In this document: positions 1 through 6,762 of the stretch, piece by piece
Layout of the letters: the number at the start of each line of letters is the position of its first letter
Numbering within the stretch: position 1 is the stretch's first letter
NCBI GenBank assembly: GCA_900548735.1
Contig: URMC01000035.1
Location: 1-16,679, forward strand
Length of the DNA: 16,679 bases
Direction of reading: 5' to 3'
Source of the DNA: an uncultured Eubacteriales bacterium
Lineage (GTDB): Bacteria > Bacillota > Clostridia > Oscillospirales > CAG-272
Made by a program: the position numbers and the translations under genes
Notes under the pieces: model-generated
Told to the model about the DNA's origin: nothing
What the model saw: the letters and a program-made list of their open reading frames with translations, nothing else
Database searches by the model: none

Positions 1-108
1 CCCCCCCCCTATTGAAAAACAATTTTATTTCCCCCCCGCCCGCCATCTTCGCCCCGCGGGGGGCCGCGCCCCCCCCCGCCCCCCCCCCCCCCCCCCTTCT
101 CTGTCAGG
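1..108. repeat. Poly-C low-complexity tract
   Basis: This stretch is dominated by cytosine runs: positions 1-9, 31-37, 69-77 and 79-96 (18 C in a row), broken by an AT-rich island with a small ATTG-AAAAA-CAAT stem and by a CCCCGCGGGG palindrome. It lies directly downstream of the stop codon of the minus-strand toxin-antitoxin remnant. No credible gene is seen in it; a translated frame on the plus strand is only a proline-rich artefact of the C runs. Run lengths may be unreliable because long homopolymers are error-prone in sequencing and assembly, and the window edge may be a contig edge. Confidence 0.7.
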
Positions 109-567
109 CTACGAGATTTCTTTTAGTTTCTCGTACATTTCCGGTATTCCGTGCATTACGGTATCATAGACGACCGTCAGGTCCACATAGCCATCATCGT
201 GTACGATTTTATTCCGCATGCCCTTGATAGCAAGCCACGGAATTTCCTGATGTGTTTTTCCACATCGCTGTCCTCTTGTGCCTTCCCTTTCGCGCAGGAG
301 CCGAACAGATAACAATAGCTTACATCATATTCCGGGAATATGTCACTGCATATTTTCTGTATTTGTTCTGTTGTCAGAATTCCGTGTTCTTCGTCGATTC
401 TTCCGTACTCATTCAGCAGATTCAGGATATATTGATATTTCATCCGGTTGATTGGCTTCGTCGGATTCATATCTCTTATAGGTGCGTAGCGGGATCCGGA
501 GATATGCCGCACATTCTTTTTGCGTAAGACCCTTTTCTTGCCGAATTTCTTTGATTGACATTTTCAT
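109..567 (-). pseudogene. Decayed XRE-MntA/HepT toxin-antitoxin remnant
   Basis: Three pieces in three reading frames make up one broken locus. Piece 1 (567 to about 450) starts with ATG and encodes an XRE-like helix-turn-helix (MKMSIKEIRQEKGLTQKECA, then a RTYKRYESDE helix); its own frame stops at 409-411. Piece 2 continues at about 450 in another frame with NRMKYQYILNLLNEYGRIDE and the nucleotidyltransferase signature FGSCAKGKAQEDSDV typical of MntA (minimal nucleotidyltransferase antitoxins). One lost base near 447-452 explains the frame change: restoring it gives ESDEA-K-INRMKY. Piece 3, in a further frame from about 265 to the stop at 109-111, is a HepT-family (DUF86) C-terminus: IPWLAIKGMRNKIVHD followed by VDLTVVYDTV and IPEMYEKL. 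The middle (rest of MntA after its DSD motif and the first half of HepT) is missing, so a deletion of a few hundred bases joined the two genes. HepT's RNxxxH motif appears as RNKIVH. Probably inactive; a residual DNA-binding peptide of 52 aa could still be made. MntA adenylylates HepT in intact systems. Confidence 0.8.
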
Positions 568-578
568 CGCCCGCTATC

Positions 579-607
579 AGTGTAGCAGATCGGCACCTGA
601 TTGCCAA
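579..607 (-). promoter_or_regulatory. Sigma-A-type promoter of the XRE-MntA/HepT remnant
   Basis: On the minus strand there is a -35 box TTGGCA (602-607) and a -10 box TACACT (579-584) separated by exactly 17 bases, placed just upstream of the ATG at 567. The leader would be only a few bases long. Boxes match the consensus at five of six and four of six positions. Confidence 0.5.
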
Positions 608-628
608 TACAAATGTACCAAATTGGCA
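602..628. promoter_or_regulatory. Inverted repeat, candidate autorepressor operator
   Basis: TGCCAAT (602-608) and ATTGGCA (622-628) form a perfect 7-base inverted repeat around a 13-base centre that itself contains TACA/TGTA. The left arm coincides with the -35 box of the remnant's promoter. This is the expected position for an operator bound by the HTH domain of an autoregulated antitoxin; binding is inferred only. Confidence 0.45.
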
Positions 629-655
629 TTTTTTTAAAAAAGTTCCATTTTAGCA

Positions 656-1129
656 CTATTCCGGCAAACCGTCTGCGAGGTTGATCAGCTCTACGCCCTT
701 TTTCAGCGCATAAGAGCAGGTATAAAGCGTGCCGCCGCTGTTTTTAGTGAGATATGCCACGCAATAGTCGCTTCCGTCCACCAGCGCGCGGTTGCGCGCG
801 TGCATACATTCCGGCGTATAGGTTTCAAACAGAACGGTTTCATGATCCGCCGCGGCGCGCACCCGCTCGTACAGTGCCCGATCCTTTGCCGACCAGCGGT
901 TTGCCTGATCACGGCAAGGCAGGATAAGGGAAAGCGTGCAGTCCGGGTGCCTATCCCGGAGCGCGATGACCCGCAGTGCCGCCAGCGTGTCAAAACCCAG
1001 TGCCCCGCCGGTGCGGAAATCCCGCACGCCTGCGGCGTAAAGGCGCTCCAGTACCGGCTCCAGCCTTGCGATCAGTTCGGTGGCAACGGCGGGCGAAAAC
1101 GTCCGGTGCCCGGTAAAGCAACAGCGCAT
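656..1129 (-). CDS. SLOG-family (DUF1273-like) protein, copy 1
   Basis: A 157-aa protein of the SLOG superfamily (Rossmann-like fold related to YpsA, DprA and LOG). The start at 1129 is chosen because AAGGAG sits the right distance upstream and the protein then begins MRCCFTGHR, as in family members; the open frame extends further upstream without support. Visible motifs: TGHR (residues 6-9, first strand and loop), GGALGFD (41-47, the glycine-rich ligand loop with the following acidic residue), WSAKDRALY (79-87), RNRALVD (112-118) and GGT (132-134). SLOG domains are thought to bind nucleotides or nucleotide-derived ligands; the reaction, if any, is unknown. It is GC-rich like the surrounding chromosome, unlike its paralog at 6807-7286, with which it shares most of these motifs. 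It lies upstream of, and on the same strand as, the toxin-antitoxin remnant. YpsA itself is linked to cell division in Bacillus; that role cannot be assumed here. Confidence 0.85.
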   Translation of the reverse strand: MRCCFTGHRTFSPAVATELIARLEPVLERLYAAGVRDFRTGGALGFDTLAALRVIALRDRHPDCTLSLILPCRDQANRWSAKDRALYERVRAAADHETVLFETYTPECMHARNRALVDGSDYCVAYLTKNSGGTLYTCSYALKKGVELINLADGLPE

Positions 1130-1168
1130 AACGGCTCCTTTCCCCCCTTTGGCGTGTGGGGTTTCTTT

Positions 1169-1202
1169 ATTGTAGCACAAAATATTTCCCGTGTGCGGGA
1201 AA
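1169..1202 (-). promoter_or_regulatory. Extended -10 promoter and palindrome before SLOG copy 1
   Basis: Minus strand TGCTACAAT (1169-1177) is an extended -10 element about 40 bases upstream of the start codon; no convincing -35 box is present, as is usual for extended -10 promoters. Just upstream TTTCCCG (1185-1191) and CGGGAAA (1196-1202) form a perfect 7-base inverted repeat with a 4-base centre, at a position where a regulator would touch RNA polymerase. Function inferred. Confidence 0.4.
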
Positions 1203-1401
1203 AGGAAAAAATATTCCCCGGAAAAAGAAAAATCGATCGACACGCGGTCATAAAAAGCGTTTTTTCCCGCGCGGGTGCGGCAAAAAGCGTCAGGAGTGCG
1301 CTTTTTTTACAGGCGGGCGACAGCAAAAACCGCGCGTTTTTTCTCCCCCCACCGATTAAAATAAAATCGGAAATACGCCGTTTGGCGCAAAGGAGGCTTT
1401 T

Positions 1402-3738
1402 ATGCAGACCAAAACAAAAAAAGGAAAATCAAATTTTGACGAATGGGTTACCAAGGAGCGGGTGCTGACGCTCCTGCGGCATCTTGCGCTTGCTGGCGCC
1501 GCAGGGCTTGTTTCCACTGCGGAGCTGATTTTCGGCGTGCGCCCGTTCGGGATTGCGCTGGCGGCGGCAATGCCGCTTACGTACCTGCCTGCCGCCTTTC
1601 TCGGCGCCGCGGGCGGGAGCCTGTTTCTCCGGGATTATCTCTCACTTTCGGCATTGGGGATTCTGTTGGTGGTTCGTGCCTTTTTCTCGCTGGTAATGGA
1701 GCCGGGCGGAAAGGATCATCCGTTCGGGGAGCGGGTGGGGCTTCGCGTGGTTGCTTCCGCCGCCGCAGTGCTGGCGGTAGGGGTCTATACTGCGGTGCGG
1801 GGCGGATATCTGTATTTTGATCTGTTTGCCCTGCTGTTGTCGGTGGCGGCGGCACCGCTTGCCACCTTTCTGTACTTCGGCATCGCCGAGGGAGAGGAAG
1901 GGCGCTTTCCCTACTCCCGCGAGGCAGGTTTTGCCGCCCTGATTTTTACGGCGATTTTTGCGGTGCGCGGAGTGAATTTTGCGGGGCTCTGGCCCGGCGC
2001 CATTGCCGCGGCACTGCTTGCGTTTCTGCTTGCCGCGGGAAAAGGACTGACATTCGGGGTGATCGGCGCGGGGCTGGCGGGGCTCTGCTTTGCCCCGAAA
2101 CTTGCCCCGGCGTTCCTTTTGGCGGCGCTTTGCTTCTCGCTGTTGGAAAAGAGCAGCCGCAGCGGGGGGATTCTGGTGGGCGCCGCCGTCGCGTCCGGCT
2201 GGGGATTTCTGACGGAGGGGATGCACGGGCTTTCCGTGCTGTTGCCCGCCACGCTGTTTGCCGGGGCGCTTTTTCTCGCTACGGACAGCACGGGGCTGGT
2301 GGAGGGCTCCCCCTCCCGCCGGGTGGCGCTTTCCCGCCGGCGCGCCGCAGAGCAGTCGGCAAAGGCGCTGGCGCTGACGCGGGGTGAGCGGCGGCTACGG
2401 GAGATTTCGGGCGCGTTTCTGGATCTTTCCGGCACCTTTTACGAGCTTTGTGACCGCCAGCGCCGCCCGGGGCTGGCGGACATCCGCCGCCTTTGCGACC
2501 GAACGTTTGACAAGGTCTGCCCCGACTGCCCGAACCGCGACGTCTGCTGGAGCGCGGAGTACGCCGCCACTGCCGCCGCAGTGGCGGCGCTGGGTGGGCG
2601 TCTGCATGCCAAGGGGGAGGTTGACATCCGGGAGTTTCCTCCCGAGTTTTCCCGCAGGTGCACCAAGCTCCCTTCCATCATCAGTGAGATTAACGCAGGC
2701 GCCGTGCGCCTGACCGAGGAGGCGATACGGGGGGACAAAACCGCCGTGGTGGCGATGGATTACGCCGCGATGGGGCGCTTGCTCGGGGAAACGCTGGATC
2801 AGACGCGGGAATCGTTTTCCGCGGACACTGCCATGGGTCAGCGGATCGCGGAGCGATTGTCAAGGCTCGGATTCACGCTGGAATCCGCCGCGGTGTGCGG
2901 CAAGGAGCGCCGCATGGTGGTACTGCGCGGGGTGCGTCTGCCCGGCGAGCATATGAAAATCCGGGAGTTGCGCCGCGTTCTGGAGCAGCATTGCCATTTT
3001 GCGCTGGGCGACCCCATCATCGAAACTGCGGAAGGGCTGGCGGATATCACCTTCCCGGAAAAGGCGGTGCTGTGCAGTAGCACCGTGAAGTTTACCCGCC
3101 CGCGGGCAGGTAACTCCGGGCGGCACTGCGGGGACAGCATCACGACCCTGCAATGCGACGACGGATACGATTATGTGTTTTTGTGCGACGGGATGGGCAG
3201 CGGAAACACCGCGGCACTGACCTCCACCATCTCCTGCGCCTTCCTTTCCCGGATGCTGAGAGCCGGGAGCGGGGCGGAAAACGCGCTGAAAATGCTCAAC
3301 GGGTTTCTTGCGGCGCGCGGGCGGCGGGAAAACGAATCCAGCACCACGGTGGATCTCTTGGAGATCGACCACGTCAGCGGCGAGGGGCGGCTTTACAAGT
3401 GCGGTGCCGCACCCACTCTTCTGCTTCGCGGCGGAGAGGTGACCAGCTTTTTCTCCCGCACTGCGCCGGTAGGAATTCTGGAAAGCCTTGACGCGGAACG
3501 GATCCGCGTGGAACTGAAGCCGGGCGACGTGCTGGTGCAGGTCAGCGATGGAGTCAGCGGCGGCGGAGAGCGCTGCCCGTGGCTGGAAAAAATGCTGGCG
3601 GAAAAATGGGACGGAGAAGCCGAAAAGTTTGCAAGACAGGTGCTGGGGCGTGCCGCGGCACAAAGCAAGGATGACCTTTCGGTAGCCGTTACCGAGCTTC
3701 GCGCCGCGCCGTCCTCGGCAGGCGCGCCTGCGGCGTAA
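1402..3738 (+). CDS. spoIIE: Stage II sporulation protein E, PP2C-type phosphatase
   Basis: A 778-aa membrane phosphatase that dephosphorylates the anti-anti-sigma factor SpoIIAA in the forespore and so releases sigma-F; in Bacillus it also interacts with FtsZ at the polar septum. The first ~25 residues are basic and soluble, followed to about residue 310 by roughly ten hydrophobic segments. A middle region carries CPDCPNRDVCW (Cys 373, 376, 382), a cysteine cluster seen in clostridial SpoIIE. The C-terminal PP2C domain shows the metal-binding DGMGSG (596-601), QVSDGVSG (Asp 716) and KDDLSV (Asp 757-758). Length is close to the ~830 aa of the Bacillus protein. AAAGGAGG lies 5 bases before the ATG. 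A CCGATT/AATCGG inverted repeat (1352-1370) containing TAAAAT sits just upstream, but no clear -35 or Spo0A box could be assigned. Its presence marks the organism as descended from endospore formers. Confidence 0.95.
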   Translation: MQTKTKKGKSNFDEWVTKERVLTLLRHLALAGAAGLVSTAELIFGVRPFGIALAAAMPLTYLPAAFLGAAGGSLFLRDYLSLSALGILLVVRAFFSLVMEPGGKDHPFGERVGLRVVASAAAVLAVGVYTAVRGGYLYFDLFALLLSVAAAPLATFLYFGIAEGEEGRFPYSREAGFAALIFTAIFAVRGVNFAGLWPGAIAAALLAFLLAAGKGLTFGVIGAGLAGLCFAPKLAPAFLLAALCFSLLEKSSRSGGILVGAAVASGWGFLTEGMHGLSVLLPATLFAGALFLATDSTGLVEGSPSRRVALSRRRAAEQSAKALALTRGERRLREISGAFLDLSGTFYELCDRQRRPGLADIRRLCDRTFDKVCPDCPNRDVCWSAEYAATAAAVAALGGRLHAKGEVDIREFPPEFSRRCTKLPSIISEINAGAVRLTEEAIRGDKTAVVAMDYAAMGRLLGETLDQTRESFSADTAMGQRIAERLSRLGFTLESAAVCGKERRMVVLRGVRLPGEHMKIRELRRVLEQHCHFALGDPIIETAEGLADITFPEKAVLCSSTVKFTRPRAGNSGRHCGDSITTLQCDDGYDYVFLCDGMGSGNTAALTSTISCAFLSRMLRAGSGAENALKMLNGFLAARGRRENESSTTVDLLEIDHVSGEGRLYKCGAAPTLLLRGGEVTSFFSRTAPVGILESLDAERIRVELKPGDVLVQVSDGVSGGGERCPWLEKMLAEKWDGEAEKFARQVLGRAAAQSKDDLSVAVTELRAAPSSAGAPAA

Positions 3739-3749
3739 AGGCTTTTGCA

Positions 3750-3770
3750 CGTTTTTTCGTATAAAAAACG
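3750..3770. repeat. AT-rich stem-loop after spoIIE
   Basis: CGTTTTTT (3750-3757) and AAAAAACG (3763-3770) pair perfectly around a CGTAT loop, 12 bases after the spoIIE stop. The stem is mostly A-T, so it is a weak terminator at best; it could act as a processing or attenuation site between spoIIE and the small downstream gene. Confidence 0.35.
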
Positions 3771-3805
3771 CCGGTCGGGGGGAAGATGAGGATGAGGTGA
3801 TCTGA

Positions 3806-4045
3806 ATGAACGAAAAGAAAAAACTGCCGCCGCTTACTGAGCCGCCGGTGCCGTCCGTGCCCAACCGTGCGTGGACCGAAATGCGCAAAACGAACGGGGA
3901 CGGTATGAGAAATCCTGAAATTTTCGCCCCGGAAAACGGAAGCCCGGAGCGGGATACCGCCCCGGAGATCAGCGCCGGCAAAGACCCTTTTCTCGGCAAT
4001 TTTGAGCCGGGCGAGAGTGAGGGTAATTTTTCCCCGGAAAAATAA
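3806..4045 (+). CDS. Small proline-rich hypothetical protein
   Basis: A 79-aa frame preceded by GAGGTGA with suitable spacing to the ATG, on the same strand as spoIIE and 67 bases downstream of it. The product is hydrophilic and low-complexity: a lysine-rich start (MNEKKK), a proline-rich stretch (LPPLTEPPVPSVP), then acidic, glycine- and proline-containing sequence ending NFSPEK. There is no signal peptide, membrane segment or recognisable domain, and it is probably disordered. Third codon positions are GC-rich like its neighbours, which supports real coding. Not recognised; a link to sporulation is suggested only by position. Confidence 0.5.
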   Translation: MNEKKKLPPLTEPPVPSVPNRAWTEMRKTNGDGMRNPEIFAPENGSPERDTAPEISAGKDPFLGNFEPGESEGNFSPEK

Positions 4046-4086
4046 AACGGGCATCTTGTATCACAAAAAGGGCATAGGGCGACAGC

Positions 4087-4494
4087 TTATTTCTCCCTGA
4101 TCAGGTCCGCCAGAGTTACGCTGTCGAAAAATTCGTTGGTTACTTCCATATACCGCCGCCAGAGCGGCAGGGTGCGGCATTTTGCGGCACGCCCGCAAGG
4201 CTCGCTTCCTGTTGCAAGGCAGGCGACCGGGGCAAGGTCGCCCTCGGTCAGGCGCAACACTTCCCCTACCGTGCATTCTTCCGGCGCGCGGCACAGCCGG
4301 TACCCGCCGCCCCTGCCGGGGATGCCCTCGATCAGCCCTGCGTGGGTGAGAATCGGCAAAATCTGCCCGATGTATTTTAAGGAAATCCCCTGTCTTGCGG
4401 CAATTTCCCGCATCGGGAGATAATCGCCGCCCGCCCGGTGTTCCGCCAGATCCACCAGCACCCGCAGGGCATATCTGCCTCTCGTGGAGATCAT
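4087..4494 (-). CDS. Rrf2-family transcriptional regulator (IscR/CymR-like)
   Basis: A 135-aa winged-helix regulator. The N-terminus MISTRGRYALRVLVDLAEH is typical of Rrf2 proteins, the recognition helix region follows (IAARQGISLKYIGQILPIL, 31-49), and the wing is GRGGGYRL (60-67). Three cysteines, Cys92, Cys100 and Cys106 in ACLATGSEPCGRAAKC, occupy the Fe-S ligand position of IscR-type proteins and are followed by the usual LPLW. It can therefore be inferred to sense Fe-S or cysteine status, although CymR-type members sense through CysK instead. Its ATG overlaps the mnmA stop by four bases (ATGA), so the two are translationally coupled in the operon cysK-mnmA-rrf2. The palindrome at 6747-6761 in the operon promoter is its most likely target. 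Whether it is functionally IscR or CymR cannot be decided here. Confidence 0.9.
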   Translation of the reverse strand: MISTRGRYALRVLVDLAEHRAGGDYLPMREIAARQGISLKYIGQILPILTHAGLIEGIPGRGGGYRLCRAPEECTVGEVLRLTEGDLAPVACLATGSEPCGRAAKCRTLPLWRRYMEVTNEFFDSVTLADLIREK

Positions 4495-5567
4495 TCCCCG
4501 CCCTCCCCGGTCAGCACGCCGCCGCCAAGCACGGTGTCACCGTCATAAAACACGGCTGCCTGCCCCGGCGTTACGGCGCGTTGCGGCTCGTCAAACAGAA
4601 TTTCCGCCCGGTTTTCGCCCGTCGGCGTGAGGGTTGCGGGTTGTTCCTTTTGCCGGTAGCGGATTTTTACGGCACAACGAATGGGCGCGGCAGGGGCGTT
4701 GCCGGAAATCCAGTTGATCTCCTTTACGGAGGCGTTGCGGCGGAAAAGACGTTCTTCCCCGCCCAGCACCACGGTGTTGTTTGCCGCGTCAATGCGAAGC
4801 ACAAAGCGCTTTTCGTGGGAGTAAAGTCCCAGCCCCTTGTGCTGACCGATAGTATAGTGGATTATTCCCCGGTGCCGCCCCAGTACGCGCCCCGATTCGT
4901 CTACAAAATCGCCGGGGGCGGAAGTCTTGCCGGAAAACCGCTCAATCGCCGCGGCATAGTCGCCGTCCGGCACAAAACAGATGTCCTGACTGTCCGGTTT
5001 GTCGGCGTTGAGAAACCCGCCCTCGCGGGCAAGGTCCCGCGTTTTGTCCTTGCAGAACCCGCCCAGCGGAAACAGCGTGTGCGCCAGCTGCTCCTGCGTC
5101 ATCGAGTACAGCACGTAACTCTGATCCTTGGCGGGGTCCGCCGCTTTTTTGAGAAAATAAACGCCGCCCCTTTCTTCGATCTGTGCGTAGTGCCCGGTGG
5201 CAATGTGATCGTAGCCCAGCACCCGCGCCCGCTCGTACAGGCGGTCAAATTTCATGTAGCGATTGCAGTCAATGCAGGGGTTGGGCGTGATGCCGTGCTC
5301 GTAAGACTCCACAAACCGCCCGATGATTTTTTCCCGGAAGTCGTCCGAAAAGCGGAAGACATAATACGGCATTTTCAGGCGGTAGGCGACCTGCCGCGCG
5401 TCCTCTACATCGTCCAGCGAACAGCAGGTGTGCCCGCGGGAGATGCCGATGTCTTCATTATCATATAATTTCATCGTACAGCCGATGCACTCATGCCCTG
5501 CATCCACCAGCAGTTTGGCGGCAACGGAGGAGTCCACCCCCCCGCTCATGGCAACCAGAATTTTCAT
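4491..5567 (-). CDS. mnmA: tRNA-specific 2-thiouridylase MnmA
   Basis: A 358-aa enzyme that activates U34 of tRNA Lys, Glu and Gln with ATP and inserts sulfur to give 2-thiouridine. The ATP-binding PP-loop SGGVDSS is at residues 8-14; the catalytic cysteines are Cys98 in NPCIDCNRYMKF and Cys197 in DSQDICFV; TGHYAQI (124-130) and KDQSYVLY (147-154) are standard family segments, and the C-terminal part forms the beta-barrel domains. Length is normal. TGGAGG precedes the ATG. The gene follows cysK by 32 bases and overlaps rrf2 by four, giving a sulfur-supply operon. Many Clostridia have a cysteine desulfurase gene between rrf2 and mnmA; none is found here, so the sulfur donor must be encoded elsewhere. 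Confidence 0.96.
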   Translation of the reverse strand: MKILVAMSGGVDSSVAAKLLVDAGHECIGCTMKLYDNEDIGISRGHTCCSLDDVEDARQVAYRLKMPYYVFRFSDDFREKIIGRFVESYEHGITPNPCIDCNRYMKFDRLYERARVLGYDHIATGHYAQIEERGGVYFLKKAADPAKDQSYVLYSMTQEQLAHTLFPLGGFCKDKTRDLAREGGFLNADKPDSQDICFVPDGDYAAAIERFSGKTSAPGDFVDESGRVLGRHRGIIHYTIGQHKGLGLYSHEKRFVLRIDAANNTVVLGGEERLFRRNASVKEINWISGNAPAAPIRCAVKIRYRQKEQPATLTPTGENRAEILFDEPQRAVTPGQAAVFYDGDTVLGGGVLTGEGGE

Positions 5568-5577
5568 AAAACCTCCA

Positions 5578-5601
5578 GGCGGTGCTAACCGCCGTTTTTT
5601 T
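5578..5601 (+). terminator. cysK-mnmA intergenic hairpin (terminator-like on plus strand)
   Basis: GGCGGT (5578-5583), loop GCTA and ACCGCC (5588-5593) followed by G and seven T on the plus strand form a compact intrinsic-terminator shape that would stop transcription antisense to mnmA. In the operon's own direction the same hairpin sits immediately before the mnmA ribosome binding site without a U-tract, where it could instead affect mRNA stability or mnmA translation. Confidence 0.4.
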
Positions 5602-6532
5602 AATCCGCAAACAGCGGGGTGGAAAGGTACCTGTCACCCGTATCCGGAAACAGCACCACAATATTTTTGCCCTCGTTGCCGGGGCGCTTTGCCAGCTCCA
5701 GTGCCGCCCACAGCGCCGCGCCGGAGGAAATGCCAACCAGCACCCCCTCGTTTCTGCCGATCAGTCTGCCGGTTTCGAAAGCGGCTTCGTTGTCCACAGT
5801 GATGATCTCGTCATAAACCGTGGTATCCAGGATTTTCGGCACAAACCCCGCGCCAATGCCCTGAATCTTGTGCGCGCCTGCCACGCCGGTGGAAAGCACG
5901 GAGGAGGTGGCAGGTTCCACCGCAACAACCTTGATGGCGGGGTTTTGAGATTTGAGATACTGCCCTACGCCCGTGATGGTGCCGCCGGTGCCGACGCCGG
6001 CAACGAAAAAGTCCACTTCCCCGTCCGTGTCGGCATAGATTTCGGGTCCGGTTGTTTCAAAGTGCGCCTTGGGGTTGGAGGGATTGACAAACTGCCCCGG
6101 CACAAACGCGTGCGGAATCTCTTTTGCCAGTTCATCCGCTTTCTCAATCGCGCCCTTCATCCCTTTCGCGCCCTCGGTCAGCACCAGCTCGGCGCCGTAA
6201 GCCTTCATCAGCTGGCGGCGCTCCACCGACATGGTTTCGGGCATGACGATGATCACACGGTACCCGCGCGCGGCGGCAACCGAGCAAAGCCCGATGCCGG
6301 TGTTACCGGAGGTCGGCTCAATGATTACGGAATCTTCGGTCAGCACGCCAGCCGCTTCCGCGTCGTCCAGCATGGCTTTGGCAACGCGGTCCTTGACCGA
6401 CCCGGCGGGGTTGAAGTACTCCAGCTTGGCGAAGATTTTCGCTTTCAGTTGGAATTTCTTTTCCAGATGCGTCAGTTCCAACAACGGCGTTTTGCCGATC
6501 AGCTGGTCAGCAGAGGTGTAAATGTTTGCCAT
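5600..6532 (-). CDS. cysK: Cysteine synthase (O-acetylserine sulfhydrylase)
   Basis: A 310-aa PLP enzyme that converts O-acetylserine and sulfide to cysteine and acetate. The PLP lysine is Lys47 in NPAGSVKDRV; the substrate loop TSGNTG is at 74-79, the phosphate-binding GTGGT at 181-185, and the C-terminus has GISSGAA and PDTGDRYLST. The ATG at 6532 is chosen because AGGAG lies 9 bases upstream; an in-frame TTG at 6541 abuts the ribosome binding site and is unlikely. It is the first gene of the cysK-mnmA-rrf2 operon, about 220 bases downstream of the transcription start predicted from a consensus promoter. CysK and CysM are hard to separate by eye; length and motifs favour CysK. Confidence 0.95.
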   Translation of the reverse strand: MANIYTSADQLIGKTPLLELTHLEKKFQLKAKIFAKLEYFNPAGSVKDRVAKAMLDDAEAAGVLTEDSVIIEPTSGNTGIGLCSVAAARGYRVIIVMPETMSVERRQLMKAYGAELVLTEGAKGMKGAIEKADELAKEIPHAFVPGQFVNPSNPKAHFETTGPEIYADTDGEVDFFVAGVGTGGTITGVGQYLKSQNPAIKVVAVEPATSSVLSTGVAGAHKIQGIGAGFVPKILDTTVYDEIITVDNEAAFETGRLIGRNEGVLVGISSGAALWAALELAKRPGNEGKNIVVLFPDTGDRYLSTPLFAD

Positions 6533-6756
6533 TAAAATCAACTCCTTTTATAAGTTGTAAAATGAAATAAAAGAAAACCGGAAAACCGGCATGAACAGTG
6601 GATTTGCGGGTGTTTTGCGCAACCTTTTGCTTTTTCAAAAATGGATAGTAATGTTCAAAATGAATATAAATTTGGAAATGCATATATTAAATATGGAATA
6701 TTAGTATATTAAAATTGGAAAATAATTGGATCAAAAACTCACCCACCTACCAACTT
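6533..6756 (-). other. Long AT-rich 5' leader of the cysK operon
   Basis: From the predicted start near 6756 to the cysK ATG there are about 220 bases of untranslated, markedly AT-rich sequence, in contrast to the GC-rich genes on its downstream side. I looked for a T-box (no AGGGTGG-type antiterminator sequence), a SAM riboswitch and an intrinsic terminator and recognised none. A GCCGGTTTTCCGGTTTTC element and a near-palindrome around CATATTTAATATATG (6682-6696) are the only visible structures. It may be a long leader or inserted DNA. Confidence 0.45.
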
Positions 6757-6761
6757 GGTAG
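6747..6761. promoter_or_regulatory. Palindromic operator at cysK operon start site
   Basis: CTACCAA-C-TTGGTAG is a perfect 7-1-7 palindrome immediately downstream of the -10 box, so it covers the predicted transcription start. A protein bound here would block transcription. The Rrf2-family regulator made from the last gene of the same operon is the obvious candidate ligand, giving negative feedback; this is inferred. Confidence 0.6.
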
Positions 6762-6762
6762 T

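Noticed and set aside
12..227. Plus-strand frame of 71 aa rich in proline
   Set aside because: It is created by the poly-C runs, lacks a ribosome binding site and overlaps the minus-strand HepT remnant.
2860..3999. 379-aa minus-strand frame opposite spoIIE
   Set aside because: Runs over the spoIIE end and the small downstream gene with no start signal or domain; it is a shadow.
4395..6535. Long plus-strand open frames (357 and 317 aa) opposite mnmA and cysK
   Set aside because: They are antisense shadows of genes with clear motifs, a result of high GC content; no ribosome binding site or recognisable domain.
6533..6756. T-box or SAM riboswitch in the cysK leader
   Set aside because: No AGGGTGG-type antiterminator, no specifier stem and no SAM-I core motifs; no terminator before the gene.
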